DNA of 64,000 bases from Cytophagales bacterium UBA2561. Its GTDB lineage: Bacteria; Bacteroidota; Bacteroidia; Cytophagales; Thermoflexibacteraceae. The notes under the pieces were generated by a model, which was given only the letters and a program-made list of their open reading frames with translations, did no database searches and was not told the origin of the DNA. The position numbers and the translations under genes are program-made. The DNA lies in NCBI GenBank assembly GCA_002340355.1, contig DDLX01000045.1, forward strand, positions 1 through 64,000. Direction: 5' to 3'. This document shows, piece by piece, positions 1-8,577 of the stretch (position 1 is its first letter; each line of letters opens with the position of its first letter).

Positions 1-94
1 CCTTTCTGAAACTTTTTTTTAAACCCTGAATCTTTCTCCAGAACTTTACCACAAACTCAGCTCCTCAATCCCTATCTCCCCCTTTTTGCGGATG

Positions 95-127
95 CAAAGG
101 TAACAAAAAGAACCCCTAACATCCAAA
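95..127 (-). promoter_or_regulatory. Leftward promoter for a gene beyond the left edge
   Basis: Read on the minus strand, TTTG at 127-124 is followed after 21 bases by TACCTTTG at 102-95. This matches the known Bacteroidota promoter layout (-33 TTG, -7 TAnnTTTG). It points left, out of the window, so bases 1-94 are probably the leader of an unseen gene. It lies downstream of the receiver gene and does not serve it. Confidence 0.6.
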
Positions 128-264
128 TTATCTACACAAAAAAATAAAATAATCCATAATTAAATGAATATCAAATGATTATAACAACAAAAACCAATAA
201 CCAAACACCATCCTAATTAAAATATGCGGTATTTTATATACCTCAAACAACATATTAAAGGTTT

Positions 265-633
265 TTAAATCAACTGAACTATCTTTTCCACCTTATTAAA
301 ACTTAATGGTTTTGAAATAAATGCTTTTACATTTGGATATACTTTAGCCTTTTCTTTATCGCGTTCATCAATCGAAGAAGTTAAAATAATGATTTCAATA
401 GGCACCTGTTGTGCCTGACAAGCCTCTAAAAAATCCCAGCCTGTAAGTTCTGGCATATTTAAATCTAACAGCACTAAATCAGGAAGAGGCTTATTTTCAA
501 GCTGATGAAGTGCCTCAGATGCCCACTCAAAAACAGTCATCTTTAAATTTCCTACAGCATCAGAAAGTCGTTTTTGTGTGATGATATTATTAATTGGGTC
601 ATCATCCACAATTAGTAAATGTTTGATAGCCAT
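265..633 (-). CDS. Single-domain response regulator (CheY-like receiver)
   Basis: A 122-residue stand-alone receiver domain with no output domain. The acidic triad D10-D12 (IVDDDP) precedes the expected phospho-acceptor D57 in LLDLNMP, followed by LTSS around residue 86 and the conserved lysine in SKPL near residue 107. It should act by protein contact once phosphorylated. Its ATG lies 32 bases inside the end of the upstream PAS gene on the same strand, so the two are probably translationally coupled and the PAS/DHp protein is its likely partner. Related receivers in Bacteroidota commonly sit beside PAS proteins. The family is certain; the partner is inferred from position. Confidence 0.93.
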   Translation of the reverse strand: MAIKHLLIVDDDPINNIITQKRLSDAVGNLKMTVFEWASEALHQLENKPLPDLVLLDLNMPELTGWDFLEACQAQQVPIEIIILTSSIDERDKEKAKVYPNVKAFISKPLSFNKVEKIVQLI

Positions 634-2002
634 TGTTGTTACATTTTTTTCCTACGGTATCATTAATATAATGCATTTCTTCATCTAGCTCTTGTGCTAA
701 CTGAAAAACTTGTTTTAAAATATTCTCTTTCAACATATTATCTACTTGAGGTGTGTTTAGTAAATCTATTAATCCTAATATATTCGCTAAAGGCTTCCGA
801 AGTTTATGTGATGTAATAAAAGCTACCTCAGCTAAATTCTTATTTTTTTCCATCAAATCAATAATTAAACGTTGATGATCAGCTTCAGCTTTCTTGCGTT
901 GAGAGATTTCAGTACTTACACCTACAAAGTGAAGTAATTGACCTTGTTCAAAAATCGGGGTAACTTCTAACGAAATCCAATACCCTTCTCCGTTCTTTCG
1001 ATAATTATAGACTTCTTCCCTCACTAGCTGTTTCTGGCGTAGTTTTTTAGAAATGCGTTTAGTAGTTGCAGAACAAGTCTTTTCTCCATGTAAAATTCCT
1101 CCTGGTTTTTTCCCTCGAACTTCAGATAATGTATGTCCATTTAATTTTACAAAGCCATCGTTTACCCACTCAATTTCTCCACTAGAATTTGTAATGACAA
1201 CTGCGTTCGTTGTATATTTTGCTAATAATGATAATTTGTAAAGCTCACTTTCTCGCTGTTTAGTCCATGAAATATCTTGAAGAGTTCCTAATAACTTTTG
1301 CACTTTTTTACCTAATTGGATAGGTTGACATGTTATTTTAACCCATTTTTTATTTTCTGCCATGGTTACTAGTTGAAGTTCTAAATCAAAAGACTTACCA
1401 TCAGAAATTGCACTATTAAAAGCTTCATTCAAGATAGATGAAGATTCAGAAGTATAAAAACGCATCAGGTTTTCAGGATTCGCTTCAAAATCAGATGCAA
1501 CTTCATAAATTTCATAAACTTCTGTCGTCCACGTTTTTTTTCCTGTGGTTAAGTCGAATTCCCAACCACCAATTTGTCCTGACTTTTGCATCTGTGAAAC
1601 CAACTGCTGATAATGTTGGGTTTGGCTAAGATTTCGAATACCATGAAGTTGATAGGAAATTTGAAGGGATGATTCAATATAATACTGCCAGTTTAACTCT
1701 ACATCTAGCACTTTCCCAGTAGGTTGGATTAACTTTGTTTCAATAGGATAAGATCGAAGTTTTCCTTGACAAATAGCTTGATAAGATTTACAAACACTAC
1801 CTAAGTGATGCTGGGTGAAAACAGTCAGAATAGATTCTCCAATTAACTCAGATGGTGAATCATATCCATACATCCGACTATATTCTGTATTTAGTTTAAT
1901 GTAAATACCATCCTCATCTGTTAGAGCTACTCCCATTTCCATTTTTTCCATCAATTCAAAGAAATGAGCAATCTCAGTAAGCGTTTTGACGTTTGGCATC
2001 AT
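602..2002 (-). CDS. Triple-PAS protein ending in a histidine-kinase DHp-like helix, no ATPase domain
   Basis: A 466-residue soluble sensor. Three PAS domains are visible at about residues 14-125 (start MEKMEMGVALTDEDG), 140-245 (GGWEFDLTTGK) and 255-375 (TNAVVITNSSGEI). They are followed by a helical segment at about 385-450 with an H-box-like motif, SHKLRKPLANILGL, giving a candidate phospho-accepting histidine near residue 399. The protein ends before any N, G1 or G2 box, so the HATPase domain of an ordinary kinase is missing. It may take phosphate from another kinase, dimerise, or only sense. The last 32 bases overlap the receiver gene downstream. The domain reading is solid; the signalling direction is unknown. 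Confidence 0.88.
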   Translation of the reverse strand: MMPNVKTLTEIAHFFELMEKMEMGVALTDEDGIYIKLNTEYSRMYGYDSPSELIGESILTVFTQHHLGSVCKSYQAICQGKLRSYPIETKLIQPTGKVLDVELNWQYYIESSLQISYQLHGIRNLSQTQHYQQLVSQMQKSGQIGGWEFDLTTGKKTWTTEVYEIYEVASDFEANPENLMRFYTSESSSILNEAFNSAISDGKSFDLELQLVTMAENKKWVKITCQPIQLGKKVQKLLGTLQDISWTKQRESELYKLSLLAKYTTNAVVITNSSGEIEWVNDGFVKLNGHTLSEVRGKKPGGILHGEKTCSATTKRISKKLRQKQLVREEVYNYRKNGEGYWISLEVTPIFEQGQLLHFVGVSTEISQRKKAEADHQRLIIDLMEKNKNLAEVAFITSHKLRKPLANILGLIDLLNTPQVDNMLKENILKQVFQLAQELDEEMHYINDTVGKKCNNNGYQTFTNCG

Positions 2003-2325
2003 ATTTCTAATGTATTTTTCCTTAAAAATAGCCGTTTGTTAAAAATTATCTATCTAACAATCAAGATATTTTACTTTTTTTAAAAAGTCTTGCTTATTAG
2101 CAATTGACGAGCTATTCAGGAAAGAAGTTTTTACTTTTTTCAAGTTTCTTCATTTATTCAAAGGTTTTTATTTAGTCTATTTTTTTTAATGGAATATAAT
2201 TTCTAATATTATCTCATTAACTTCTGGAAATCAGACTATTACATATTTGATTCTAACTGCTATAGAATTGATTAAGCTCAATAGCAGTTAGTAAGTTATT
2301 TTTCAGGTGTTTAGCTCCTAAACAA
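2003..2325. other. Intergenic gap with one inverted repeat
   Basis: AT-rich spacer between the PAS gene start and the aminopeptidase stop. Apart from the inverted repeat at 2253-2291 I see no coding frame, tRNA or recognisable regulatory element. It presumably holds the promoter of the PAS-receiver pair, but no clear TAnnTTTG box was found. Confidence 0.5.
2253..2291 (-). terminator. Possible terminator after leucyl aminopeptidase
   Basis: CTAACTGCTAT (2253-2263) and its exact complement (2281-2291) form an 11-bp stem with a 17-base loop, 35 bases past the pepA stop. There is no T-run on the minus-strand exit side, so termination is only plausible. Confidence 0.4.
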
Positions 2326-3834
2326 TCAAGAGAATTTCAGATTTTTTAAATACTCAACAAAAAGTCGTACTCCATAACCAGTAGCACTTTTTCCTTTTGC
2401 AAATTCAGAATCGCCAAATGCCATACCTGCAATATCCAAATGTGCCCATTTTGGATGTTTATTCGTAAAAGTTTGTATAAACTTTGCTGCTGTCAATGCT
2501 CCTGCGGCAGGTACTCCTGGATAATTTTTAATATCTGCCAGATCTGAATTTAATGCTTTTCGGTAAGAATCCCAAATTGGCATTTGCCATACTTTTTCTC
2601 CTATTTGTTCGCCCAATTGCATCAGCATCTGAGCTGTTTCTTGATTATTTGAACAAAGTAATCCTGCTTCATAGCCTAAACTGACAATACTTGCTCCTGT
2701 CAAAGTTGCTATATCGATCAAAACATCAGGATTATAATTCTTACTCAAATAGGAAAGCCCATCAGCCAAAATTAATCTGCCTTCTGCATCTGTATTCACA
2801 ACTTCGATGGTCAAACCAGCATGAGAATCAATTATATCCCCTGGGCGGACTGACCTAGCATCTACATTATTATCGGTGGCAGGAACAATACCAATCAAAT
2901 GAATCGGTAATTTCAGACGAGCAACTGCCTCCACAATTCCGAAAACCGTTGCACCACCTCCCATATCGCACTTCATGTGATACATTCCCTCAGAAGGTTT
3001 CATAGATAAACCACCAGTATCGTAAGTAATTCCTTTACCAACCAATCCCACCACAGGGATTTTGGTATTATCCAAAGATTCAGGTTTATACTCTGTAATT
3101 GTAAATGTAGGAGGTACCTGACTACCTTGATTTACAGCCAACAAAGCATGGAGAGCATTTTTCTCAATTTCTTCTTTTTGTAAAACAGTAACCTTATAAC
3201 CATATTTTTTACCTGACTTTTGCGCCGATTTTGCTAAAGTTTGAGCATCTATTTTATTTGCAGGTAAATCCACTAATTCCATCACTCGTAATTGGGCTTG
3301 GGTGACAATTTCACTCTCTAATTTGACTTTTTCAGCCTCCTGAATTTGATCTTCAGAAATAATAACATTAAGTTCAGAAGGAAATTTTAATTCATCCTCC
3401 TTTCGGTCATTTTTCAACTGTCCCAAATCATAACCTGCTAAAATCGAAGCTGAAATTGCTCCATCAATAATCTCGACAAATGAACTATTTTTAAGATTAG
3501 ATAAATTTGAAAACTGACATAAATCCAAACTCAAAGAATTCGGAAGTTTCTCTTTATTTTGAAAGAAAAAACTTCGGAAAGTATCCCGAATTGTTTTTGC
3601 ATTTGATTTTTCACCAAAACCCAATAAAATGAATCGCTCAAATGTGGTGGTGTTTTGAGGATAAAGCATTAAAGTTTGCTTGGTTTCAGCTTCAAAATCC
3701 TGTGTAATTAATCCTTCTGATACTCCTGAAACTTCAGCTATTTTTTGAAGTGCATCTGATGTTTCAGATTTTGAAATCGGGATAATTACAGTTTGAGTTT
3801 TATCAGAAAATGACGTTAAAAATTGAATATTCAA
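2326..3834 (-). CDS. pepA: Leucyl aminopeptidase (M17 family)
   Basis: A 502-residue cytosolic metallo-aminopeptidase that removes N-terminal residues from peptides using two divalent metals. The N-terminal third is the variable M17 domain. The catalytic domain shows VGKGITYDTGG, with the metal-binding lysine and aspartate, KCDMGGGA, and the family signature NTDAEGRLILADGL, with the catalytic arginine. Length is normal for the family. There is no signal peptide. The gene is monocistronic: a promoter-like motif at 3872-3902 lies just upstream and the next gene on the strand is separated by a strong hairpin. The family assignment is secure; the symbol is by homology. Confidence 0.95.
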   Translation of the reverse strand: MNIQFLTSFSDKTQTVIIPISKSETSDALQKIAEVSGVSEGLITQDFEAETKQTLMLYPQNTTTFERFILLGFGEKSNAKTIRDTFRSFFFQNKEKLPNSLSLDLCQFSNLSNLKNSSFVEIIDGAISASILAGYDLGQLKNDRKEDELKFPSELNVIISEDQIQEAEKVKLESEIVTQAQLRVMELVDLPANKIDAQTLAKSAQKSGKKYGYKVTVLQKEEIEKNALHALLAVNQGSQVPPTFTITEYKPESLDNTKIPVVGLVGKGITYDTGGLSMKPSEGMYHMKCDMGGGATVFGIVEAVARLKLPIHLIGIVPATDNNVDARSVRPGDIIDSHAGLTIEVVNTDAEGRLILADGLSYLSKNYNPDVLIDIATLTGASIVSLGYEAGLLCSNNQETAQMLMQLGEQIGEKVWQMPIWDSYRKALNSDLADIKNYPGVPAAGALTAAKFIQTFTNKHPKWAHLDIAGMAFGDSEFAKGKSATGYGVRLFVEYLKNLKFS

Positions 3835-3871
3835 AATTGATATGATTTTAAGATTTGAAAAATTTTAACTG

Positions 3872-3902
3872 CAAAAATAATTTAACCCTCATTGGACACA
3901 AA
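3872..3902 (-). promoter_or_regulatory. Putative pepA promoter
   Basis: On the minus strand TTTG (3902-3899), then 19 bases, then TATTTTTG (3879-3872), matching the Bacteroidota -33/-7 pattern, 38 bases from the pepA start. The -33 element falls in the loop of the hairpin that ends the upstream gene, so terminator and promoter overlap. Confidence 0.5.
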
Positions 3903-3913
3903 ACCAATGAGGG
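3886..3913 (-). terminator. Terminator of the voltage-sensor-like gene
   Basis: CCCTCATTGG (3886-3895) pairs perfectly with CCAATGAGGG (3904-3913) around an 8-base loop. In the minus direction it is followed by TTAAATTATTTTT, a U-rich exit. It lies 44 bases after the stop of the membrane protein gene. Confidence 0.75.
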
Positions 3914-3957
3914 CTAATTCTCAAATAAGTTCAAATAAATAAAAAGTAATAAACTAA

Positions 3958-5106
3958 TTATTCTTTCCTCAACATCCTTTTACGTTTTTTATCGGCTTTT
4001 CTCCTGCGGTACTCCTGAAATCTACGGATGGCAAGCGTCATTTGACGCTCTAATTCAAGACGTTGGCGGTCATTATCCCGCATTTTTTTCTGTAAATGAA
4101 TGAGTTGTTTTTCAGGATTTGGAAACATGAGCCTTTGAATACTATCTGCAAACATCAACGCATGCCGTACTTTGGTAAATACTCCTTTCAAACGATATAC
4201 CCTTGTAATTTGATTCAAACGCAACAAACGCAAAGCAGGGGCATTTGCTAAAAATTCACTTTGTTTAATTAGAAGCATTAAGATAGGAAGCGCAATAATC
4301 AAAATATCAATCCAGTTCTTTTTAGCATAATCTTGTTTATCATCTGTAACTGAAATCATTACGATAAATTCAGCAGCAAAAATCATCCAAATTACAGATT
4401 GACAGATATCTAATACTAAATCAATATCTTCAAAATGTGCCGCTACACTTGATTTCATTTTCATCTCAATATATAAAAGTGGAATAATCAATAAAGCAAC
4501 AATAATCATAGGCAAACTAAACTTCAGACGCAAATTATCAAATAAAGCATCATCGGCTTTACTCCATTTCCAACGTGGCAACCAAATCAAATTTCGAGTC
4601 GTGATATGCCTTTTTCCTAACCGAAGCGGCGGAACTAAAGCATATAACAAACCTTTCATCTTTCGTTTTTTAGATAAGTTATCCTCACGCCTCGCTAAAA
4701 ACAAAATGGCAAAAAATTCCCCCATAAAAATAATATGAGAGCCGATATATAAGATCAAAGCCCACTGTTGTAATTGTGTTGAGACAGGATGCGCTGTTTC
4801 GGTAACTCCCACTCCCAAAAAAATGAGCGATAATAATGACAACCACCACATAGGTTTAGCTGTAGTATCTACAAAGCGTTGTAGAGGAGTTCGTCTTTTT
4901 ACTTTTAAATTAATGGCGGGTGGCTCATCTTCAGCCTCAGCTTCGGCAAGAATATCTTTTATTTTGGTATCATAACTACTAAGTCGCTCAAAATCTTCAA
5001 TCAAATCACTAATCTTTTCCGTAAAATACGGGTCATTATATTGTTCAATTTTTTCTAGAATTTGGACTTTAGTATATTTTGGGGACGTATTTTGTTCGTT
5101 TTCCAA
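3958..5106 (-). CDS. Voltage-sensor-like membrane protein without a pore domain
   Basis: A 382-residue inner-membrane protein. The N-terminal 80 residues are soluble and acidic. Membrane segments lie at about 98-114, 119-141, 195-213, 231-252 and 264-280, followed by an amphipathic arginine-rich helix (ALRLLRLNQITRVYRLKG, about 290-310) that resembles the S4 sensor of voltage-gated channels. FVDTTAKPMWW and AAEFIVMISVTDD fit S1/S2-like regions of the ion-transport superfamily. After the S4-like helix the chain turns soluble and highly basic (RRRKADKKRKRMLRKE), with no P-loop such as TVGYG and no S5-S6 pair. It may be a voltage-sensing regulator or a proton path; no function is assigned. Monocistronic. 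Confidence 0.7.
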   Translation of the reverse strand: MENEQNTSPKYTKVQILEKIEQYNDPYFTEKISDLIEDFERLSSYDTKIKDILAEAEAEDEPPAINLKVKRRTPLQRFVDTTAKPMWWLSLLSLIFLGVGVTETAHPVSTQLQQWALILYIGSHIIFMGEFFAILFLARREDNLSKKRKMKGLLYALVPPLRLGKRHITTRNLIWLPRWKWSKADDALFDNLRLKFSLPMIIVALLIIPLLYIEMKMKSSVAAHFEDIDLVLDICQSVIWMIFAAEFIVMISVTDDKQDYAKKNWIDILIIALPILMLLIKQSEFLANAPALRLLRLNQITRVYRLKGVFTKVRHALMFADSIQRLMFPNPEKQLIHLQKKMRDNDRQRLELERQMTLAIRRFQEYRRRKADKKRKRMLRKE

Positions 5107-5345
5107 GATACTTCATGTTTAAAAATTTGAAGAACAAGTAAAATAACTCTAAAAAAATTAAAATCTTTTTGATTACAAAAATAAACACTGATTTGTCACC
5201 TCTTGTTCCTCTAATTTTTATTACATTTCATCTTTCGATACAAAAATATTTATTTTAAACCCAAATTAGTTTTAGTTAGTTAATCCTTCAGTATTTAAAA
5301 TCCTCAAAATATATAAGTTACCTTAATCCTTAAAATCACGCAAAA

Positions 5346-5993
5346 ATGACGTATCAAAAACTCCAAAATATCACACTACCTGAAATTTTAAAACTCGAAA
5401 AGCGTTATCGTATTAACTTTATTAATAGTATCACAGGCTATAAAGCCGCTAGTTTAATTGCAACCACTAATGAGAATGGGGCAGAAAATATTGCTATCTT
5501 CAGTTCTATGGTACATATTGGTGCTAATCCTCCATTAATTGGTTTTGTTATGCGTCCTTTAACTATTCCACGTCAAACGTATTCTAATATTAAGAAAACA
5601 GGTTTTTATACACTCAATCAAGTACATACTGATATCGTTTGGCAAGCTCATCAAACATCTGCTAAATATGCCGAAGAGGTTTCTGAATTTTCAGCTACTG
5701 ATCTTACACCTTGGTACTCAGATAATTTTCCAGCTCCTTATTTAGCAGAATCTCATGTAAAAATGGGATTAAAATTTGTCGAAGAACAACACATTCGAGT
5801 AAATGGAACAATATTAATTATTGGAGAAATTCAAGAATTATTTTATCCTGAGAATATCATTTCAAAAGATGGCTCAGCCGATTTAAATGCTATCGAAACC
5901 GTAGCCATTACAGGATTAGATACCTATCATTTACCTCAAAAGTTGAAACGATTTTCATATGCTCGTCCACATGAACCCAGCATCGAAATTTGA
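5346..5993 (+). CDS. Flavin reductase-like (DIM6/NTAB type) FMN-binding protein
   Basis: A 215-residue soluble protein of the flavin-reductase-like split-barrel family. Matching features are the early strand GYKAASLIATTNENGAEN, SMVHIGANPPLIGFVMRP, and KNTGFYTLN-like text around KKTGFYTLNQVH, which line the FMN site in relatives. Members reduce flavin with NAD(P)H or act as flavoprotein oxidoreductases; the substrate cannot be read here. It is followed by the dipeptide epimerase after 50 bases on the same strand, so co-transcription is likely, though no shared pathway is obvious. Confidence 0.85.
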   Translation: MTYQKLQNITLPEILKLEKRYRINFINSITGYKAASLIATTNENGAENIAIFSSMVHIGANPPLIGFVMRPLTIPRQTYSNIKKTGFYTLNQVHTDIVWQAHQTSAKYAEEVSEFSATDLTPWYSDNFPAPYLAESHVKMGLKFVEEQHIRVNGTILIIGEIQELFYPENIISKDGSADLNAIETVAITGLDTYHLPQKLKRFSYARPHEPSIEI

Positions 5994-6043
5994 TTTTATT
6001 TTTCCATTTCTATATCATAAATTTGCTTAAAAATCTGATTATC

Positions 6044-7066
6044 ATGGAAATAAAATTACATCAATTTGATCTTGAATTGCAACATACTTTTACAATATCT
6101 CGTGAGTCCATTGATATACAACCTACTTTAATTGTAGAAATTCAGGAAGGTGACTTGAGTGGATATGGTGAAGCCACAACTAACCCATACTATAAGGTTA
6201 CGATTACTGATCTCAAAAATACCCTTGAACAAATCCGAAAAAAATTAGCCTATTACCAACTTCAAACTCCTGAGCAGTTTTGGACAGATTTTGCTCCTTA
6301 CTTCAAAGATAATTCCTTTGCACTATGTGCCTTAGATATGGCAATTCACGATTTGTATGGCAGACAACAAGGTAAACCACTTTATGAACTTTGGAACTTA
6401 AATCCTGCAAATATCCCTTTAACGAATTATACCATTGGCATTGATTCGATTCCGAAAATGGTCGAAAAGATGCAAGAGAAACCTTGGGAATTATACAAGA
6501 TTAAACTTGGAACAGATTACGATTTAGACATTGTTCGAGAACTACGAAAATACACCAATAGTACTTTTCGGATTGATGCCAATTGTGCTTGGGATGCTGA
6601 AACTACCATTCGAAATTCTCAAGAACTCAAAAAGTTAGGGGTTGAATTTATTGAACAACCCCTGCCCGCTCACAACTGGGAAGAAATGAAAGAAGTATTC
6701 GAAAAATCAGCCTTACCCATTATTGCCGATGAAAGTTGTATTGAAGAAAAAGACGTAGCACGTTGTTTCGGTTTTTTTCATGGGATAAATATTAAGCTAC
6801 CAAAGTGTGGTGGCTTAACTCCTGCTCGCCGTATGATTCAAATGGCTCAGAAGTTAGACTTAAAAGTTATGGTTGGTTGTATGACCGAATCTTTGGTTGG
6901 AATTTCGGCTATTGCTCACCTTTCACCTTTACTAGACTTTGTGGATATGGATGGTGCAATGTTACTCAAAAATCAAATCGCAAACGGAGTAAATATTACA
7001 TCCGAAAAAGTTATATTCCCTGATATTAATGGTACAGGAGTAACATTATATAAACCCATACATTAA
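6044..7066 (+). CDS. Dipeptide epimerase (enolase superfamily, L-Ala-D/L-Glu type)
   Basis: A 340-residue enolase-superfamily enzyme of the muconate-lactonising subgroup. It probably epimerises L-Ala-L/D-Glu or related dipeptides released from peptidoglycan. The C-terminal barrel shows the KxK base pair (YKIKLG), metal ligands D (RIDANCAW), E (FIEQPL) and D (IADES), and the second catalytic lysine in NIKLPKCGG. Length is typical. The ATG at 6044 was chosen over the in-frame ATG at 5990, because the extra 18 residues are hydrophobic, overlap the flavin reductase stop and are absent from the family. Substrate specificity is inferred. Confidence 0.9.
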   Translation: MEIKLHQFDLELQHTFTISRESIDIQPTLIVEIQEGDLSGYGEATTNPYYKVTITDLKNTLEQIRKKLAYYQLQTPEQFWTDFAPYFKDNSFALCALDMAIHDLYGRQQGKPLYELWNLNPANIPLTNYTIGIDSIPKMVEKMQEKPWELYKIKLGTDYDLDIVRELRKYTNSTFRIDANCAWDAETTIRNSQELKKLGVEFIEQPLPAHNWEEMKEVFEKSALPIIADESCIEEKDVARCFGFFHGINIKLPKCGGLTPARRMIQMAQKLDLKVMVGCMTESLVGISAIAHLSPLLDFVDMDGAMLLKNQIANGVNITSEKVIFPDINGTGVTLYKPIH

Positions 7067-7202
7067 AATAATTCTAAATAAATCAAGGCTTTTTATACGT
7101 TTTGGCTTGGAATCTTGCTTGTTCCTTTGTTGTTTTGAAACATCTTCCGAAAATAAGATACCGTTAAAACGAATCTTTGTGCTTTTTTATCATTCTTTCC
7201 TT

Positions 7203-7221
7203 ATTGTATTACTAATACAAT
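7203..7221. promoter_or_regulatory. Palindrome upstream of the desaturase, possible operator
   Basis: ATTGTATTACTAATACAAT is a near-perfect 19-base palindrome (9-base arms around a single C) that ends 46 bases before the desaturase ATG. A weak -7 box, AATCTTTG, lies at 7172-7179, so the palindrome would sit in the early leader. The symmetry suits a dimeric repressor, but no regulator gene is adjacent. Confidence 0.4.
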
Positions 7222-7267
7222 TAATAGTTATAAGGAAAATTTCCTTTTCATTAAATTTAGTAAGCTC

Positions 7268-8401
7268 ATGGCTCGAAAAATTAGATTTCAAAATCGGAAT
7301 CGTTCGCTGTTTTTTCCTACGGTTCGTAAACGGGTAGATGCCTATTTCAAAGAAAACAACATCCCCAAGCACGCCAATGGTGAAATGTATTTTAAGACTG
7401 TTTTCTTTGTTGGTATTGCAATTGTACTTTATGCTTTAATTCTTTCAGGTCAATTCAGTGCGTGGCAAATGTTCGTATTGGCAGGTTTATTAGGTGCTTT
7501 TCAGGCATTTATTGGCTTTAATGTAACCCATGATGCTATTCATGGAGCTTACTCTTCCAATAAATGGCTCAACAAAAGTTTAGGTTTGTTATTTAATGTA
7601 ATTGGTGGCAATGCTTATGTTTGGAGTATTACACATAATGTGGTACATCACACTTATACCAATATTCCACACCACGATGAAGATTTAGAAGTGGCTCCAG
7701 GGTTGGTACGTCTTTCACCTGAAGAAAAATTGACCAAAATAATGCGTTATCAACATTTGTATGCTTTTCCTTTGTATGGTTTAGCTTCTTTATCTTGGGT
7801 TTTACGAAAAGATTATTTGAAATTTTTCAAATCAAAAATTGGACAAACTGATAATACCAATCATCCTTCTGTCGAGTACTTTAATTTATTCTTTTTCAAG
7901 GCAATACATTACGTCTTGTTTATCGTAATTCCATTAGTAATTTTACCGATTACATGGTGGCAATTCGTAATTGGATTCTTATTCATGCACTTGATTTTTG
8001 GAATGGTTTTAGGCTTAGTTTTTCAATTGGCACACGTAGTTGAGCATCTTTCTTTTCCAATGCCTGACGAAGAAACCTATAGTTTAGATGATGCTTGGGC
8101 TGATCACCAAATGCGAACTACTGCTAATTTCGCTCGTAAAAGTCGCTTAGCCAATTTCTTGTGTGGTGGTTTGAATTTCCAAATTGAGCATCATTTATTT
8201 CCTAATATTTGCCATGTTCACTATTTCAAAATTTCAAATATCGTTAGAGAAACAGCTCTTGAATTTGATTTGCCTTATACGGAAAATGAAACTTATTGGA
8301 GTGCCTTAATGTCGCATTACCGAATGTTAAAACGATTTGGGGAAGAATCTTGGATAGATATTGAAAAAAATAACTCTAAAGAAAAACTGGCTGTTGCTTA
8401 A
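7268..8401 (+). CDS. Membrane fatty acid desaturase (linoleoyl-CoA desaturase-like)
   Basis: A 377-residue di-iron membrane desaturase that puts a double bond into acyl chains to adjust membrane fluidity. The three histidine boxes are complete: HDAIH at 88-92, HNVVHH at 123-128 and QIEHH at 305-309. The Q in the last box is typical of the front-end/linoleoyl-CoA group. Hydrophobic segments lie near residues 43-60, 68-85, 210-235 and 240-260. No fused cytochrome b5 domain is present, so an external electron donor is needed. It is monocistronic, with a 19-base palindrome upstream and a bidirectional terminator at 8501-8535. Regiospecificity cannot be read from sequence. Confidence 0.9.
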   Translation: MARKIRFQNRNRSLFFPTVRKRVDAYFKENNIPKHANGEMYFKTVFFVGIAIVLYALILSGQFSAWQMFVLAGLLGAFQAFIGFNVTHDAIHGAYSSNKWLNKSLGLLFNVIGGNAYVWSITHNVVHHTYTNIPHHDEDLEVAPGLVRLSPEEKLTKIMRYQHLYAFPLYGLASLSWVLRKDYLKFFKSKIGQTDNTNHPSVEYFNLFFFKAIHYVLFIVIPLVILPITWWQFVIGFLFMHLIFGMVLGLVFQLAHVVEHLSFPMPDEETYSLDDAWADHQMRTTANFARKSRLANFLCGGLNFQIEHHLFPNICHVHYFKISNIVRETALEFDLPYTENETYWSALMSHYRMLKRFGEESWIDIEKNNSKEKLAVA

Positions 8402-8500
8402 CTTTTTGAGTAATCAATCATTCTTTCAAATACACATTAAAACGGGTTTGGTTCTTCATGAGCTAAATCCGTTTAATTTTTTAATCCAATTCAAAAACAA

Positions 8501-8535
8501 AAAACCTCATAACGTTCTGAACGCTATGAGGTTTT
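8501..8535. terminator. Bidirectional terminator between desaturase and rpsB
   Basis: AAAACCTCATA (8501-8511) pairs with TATGAGGTTTT (8525-8535), continued after one mismatch by CGTT/AACG around a 3-base loop. A-rich and T-rich ends let it work for both convergent genes. Confidence 0.85.
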
Positions 8536-8577
8536 ATTTGAAATTATTTTGTTTAAAACAAATAATCTAAAGTAGTT

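Noticed and set aside
7107..7337. A 76-residue frame before the desaturase
   Set aside because: It overlaps the desaturase start in another frame, and its hydrophobic text comes from AT-rich leader DNA.
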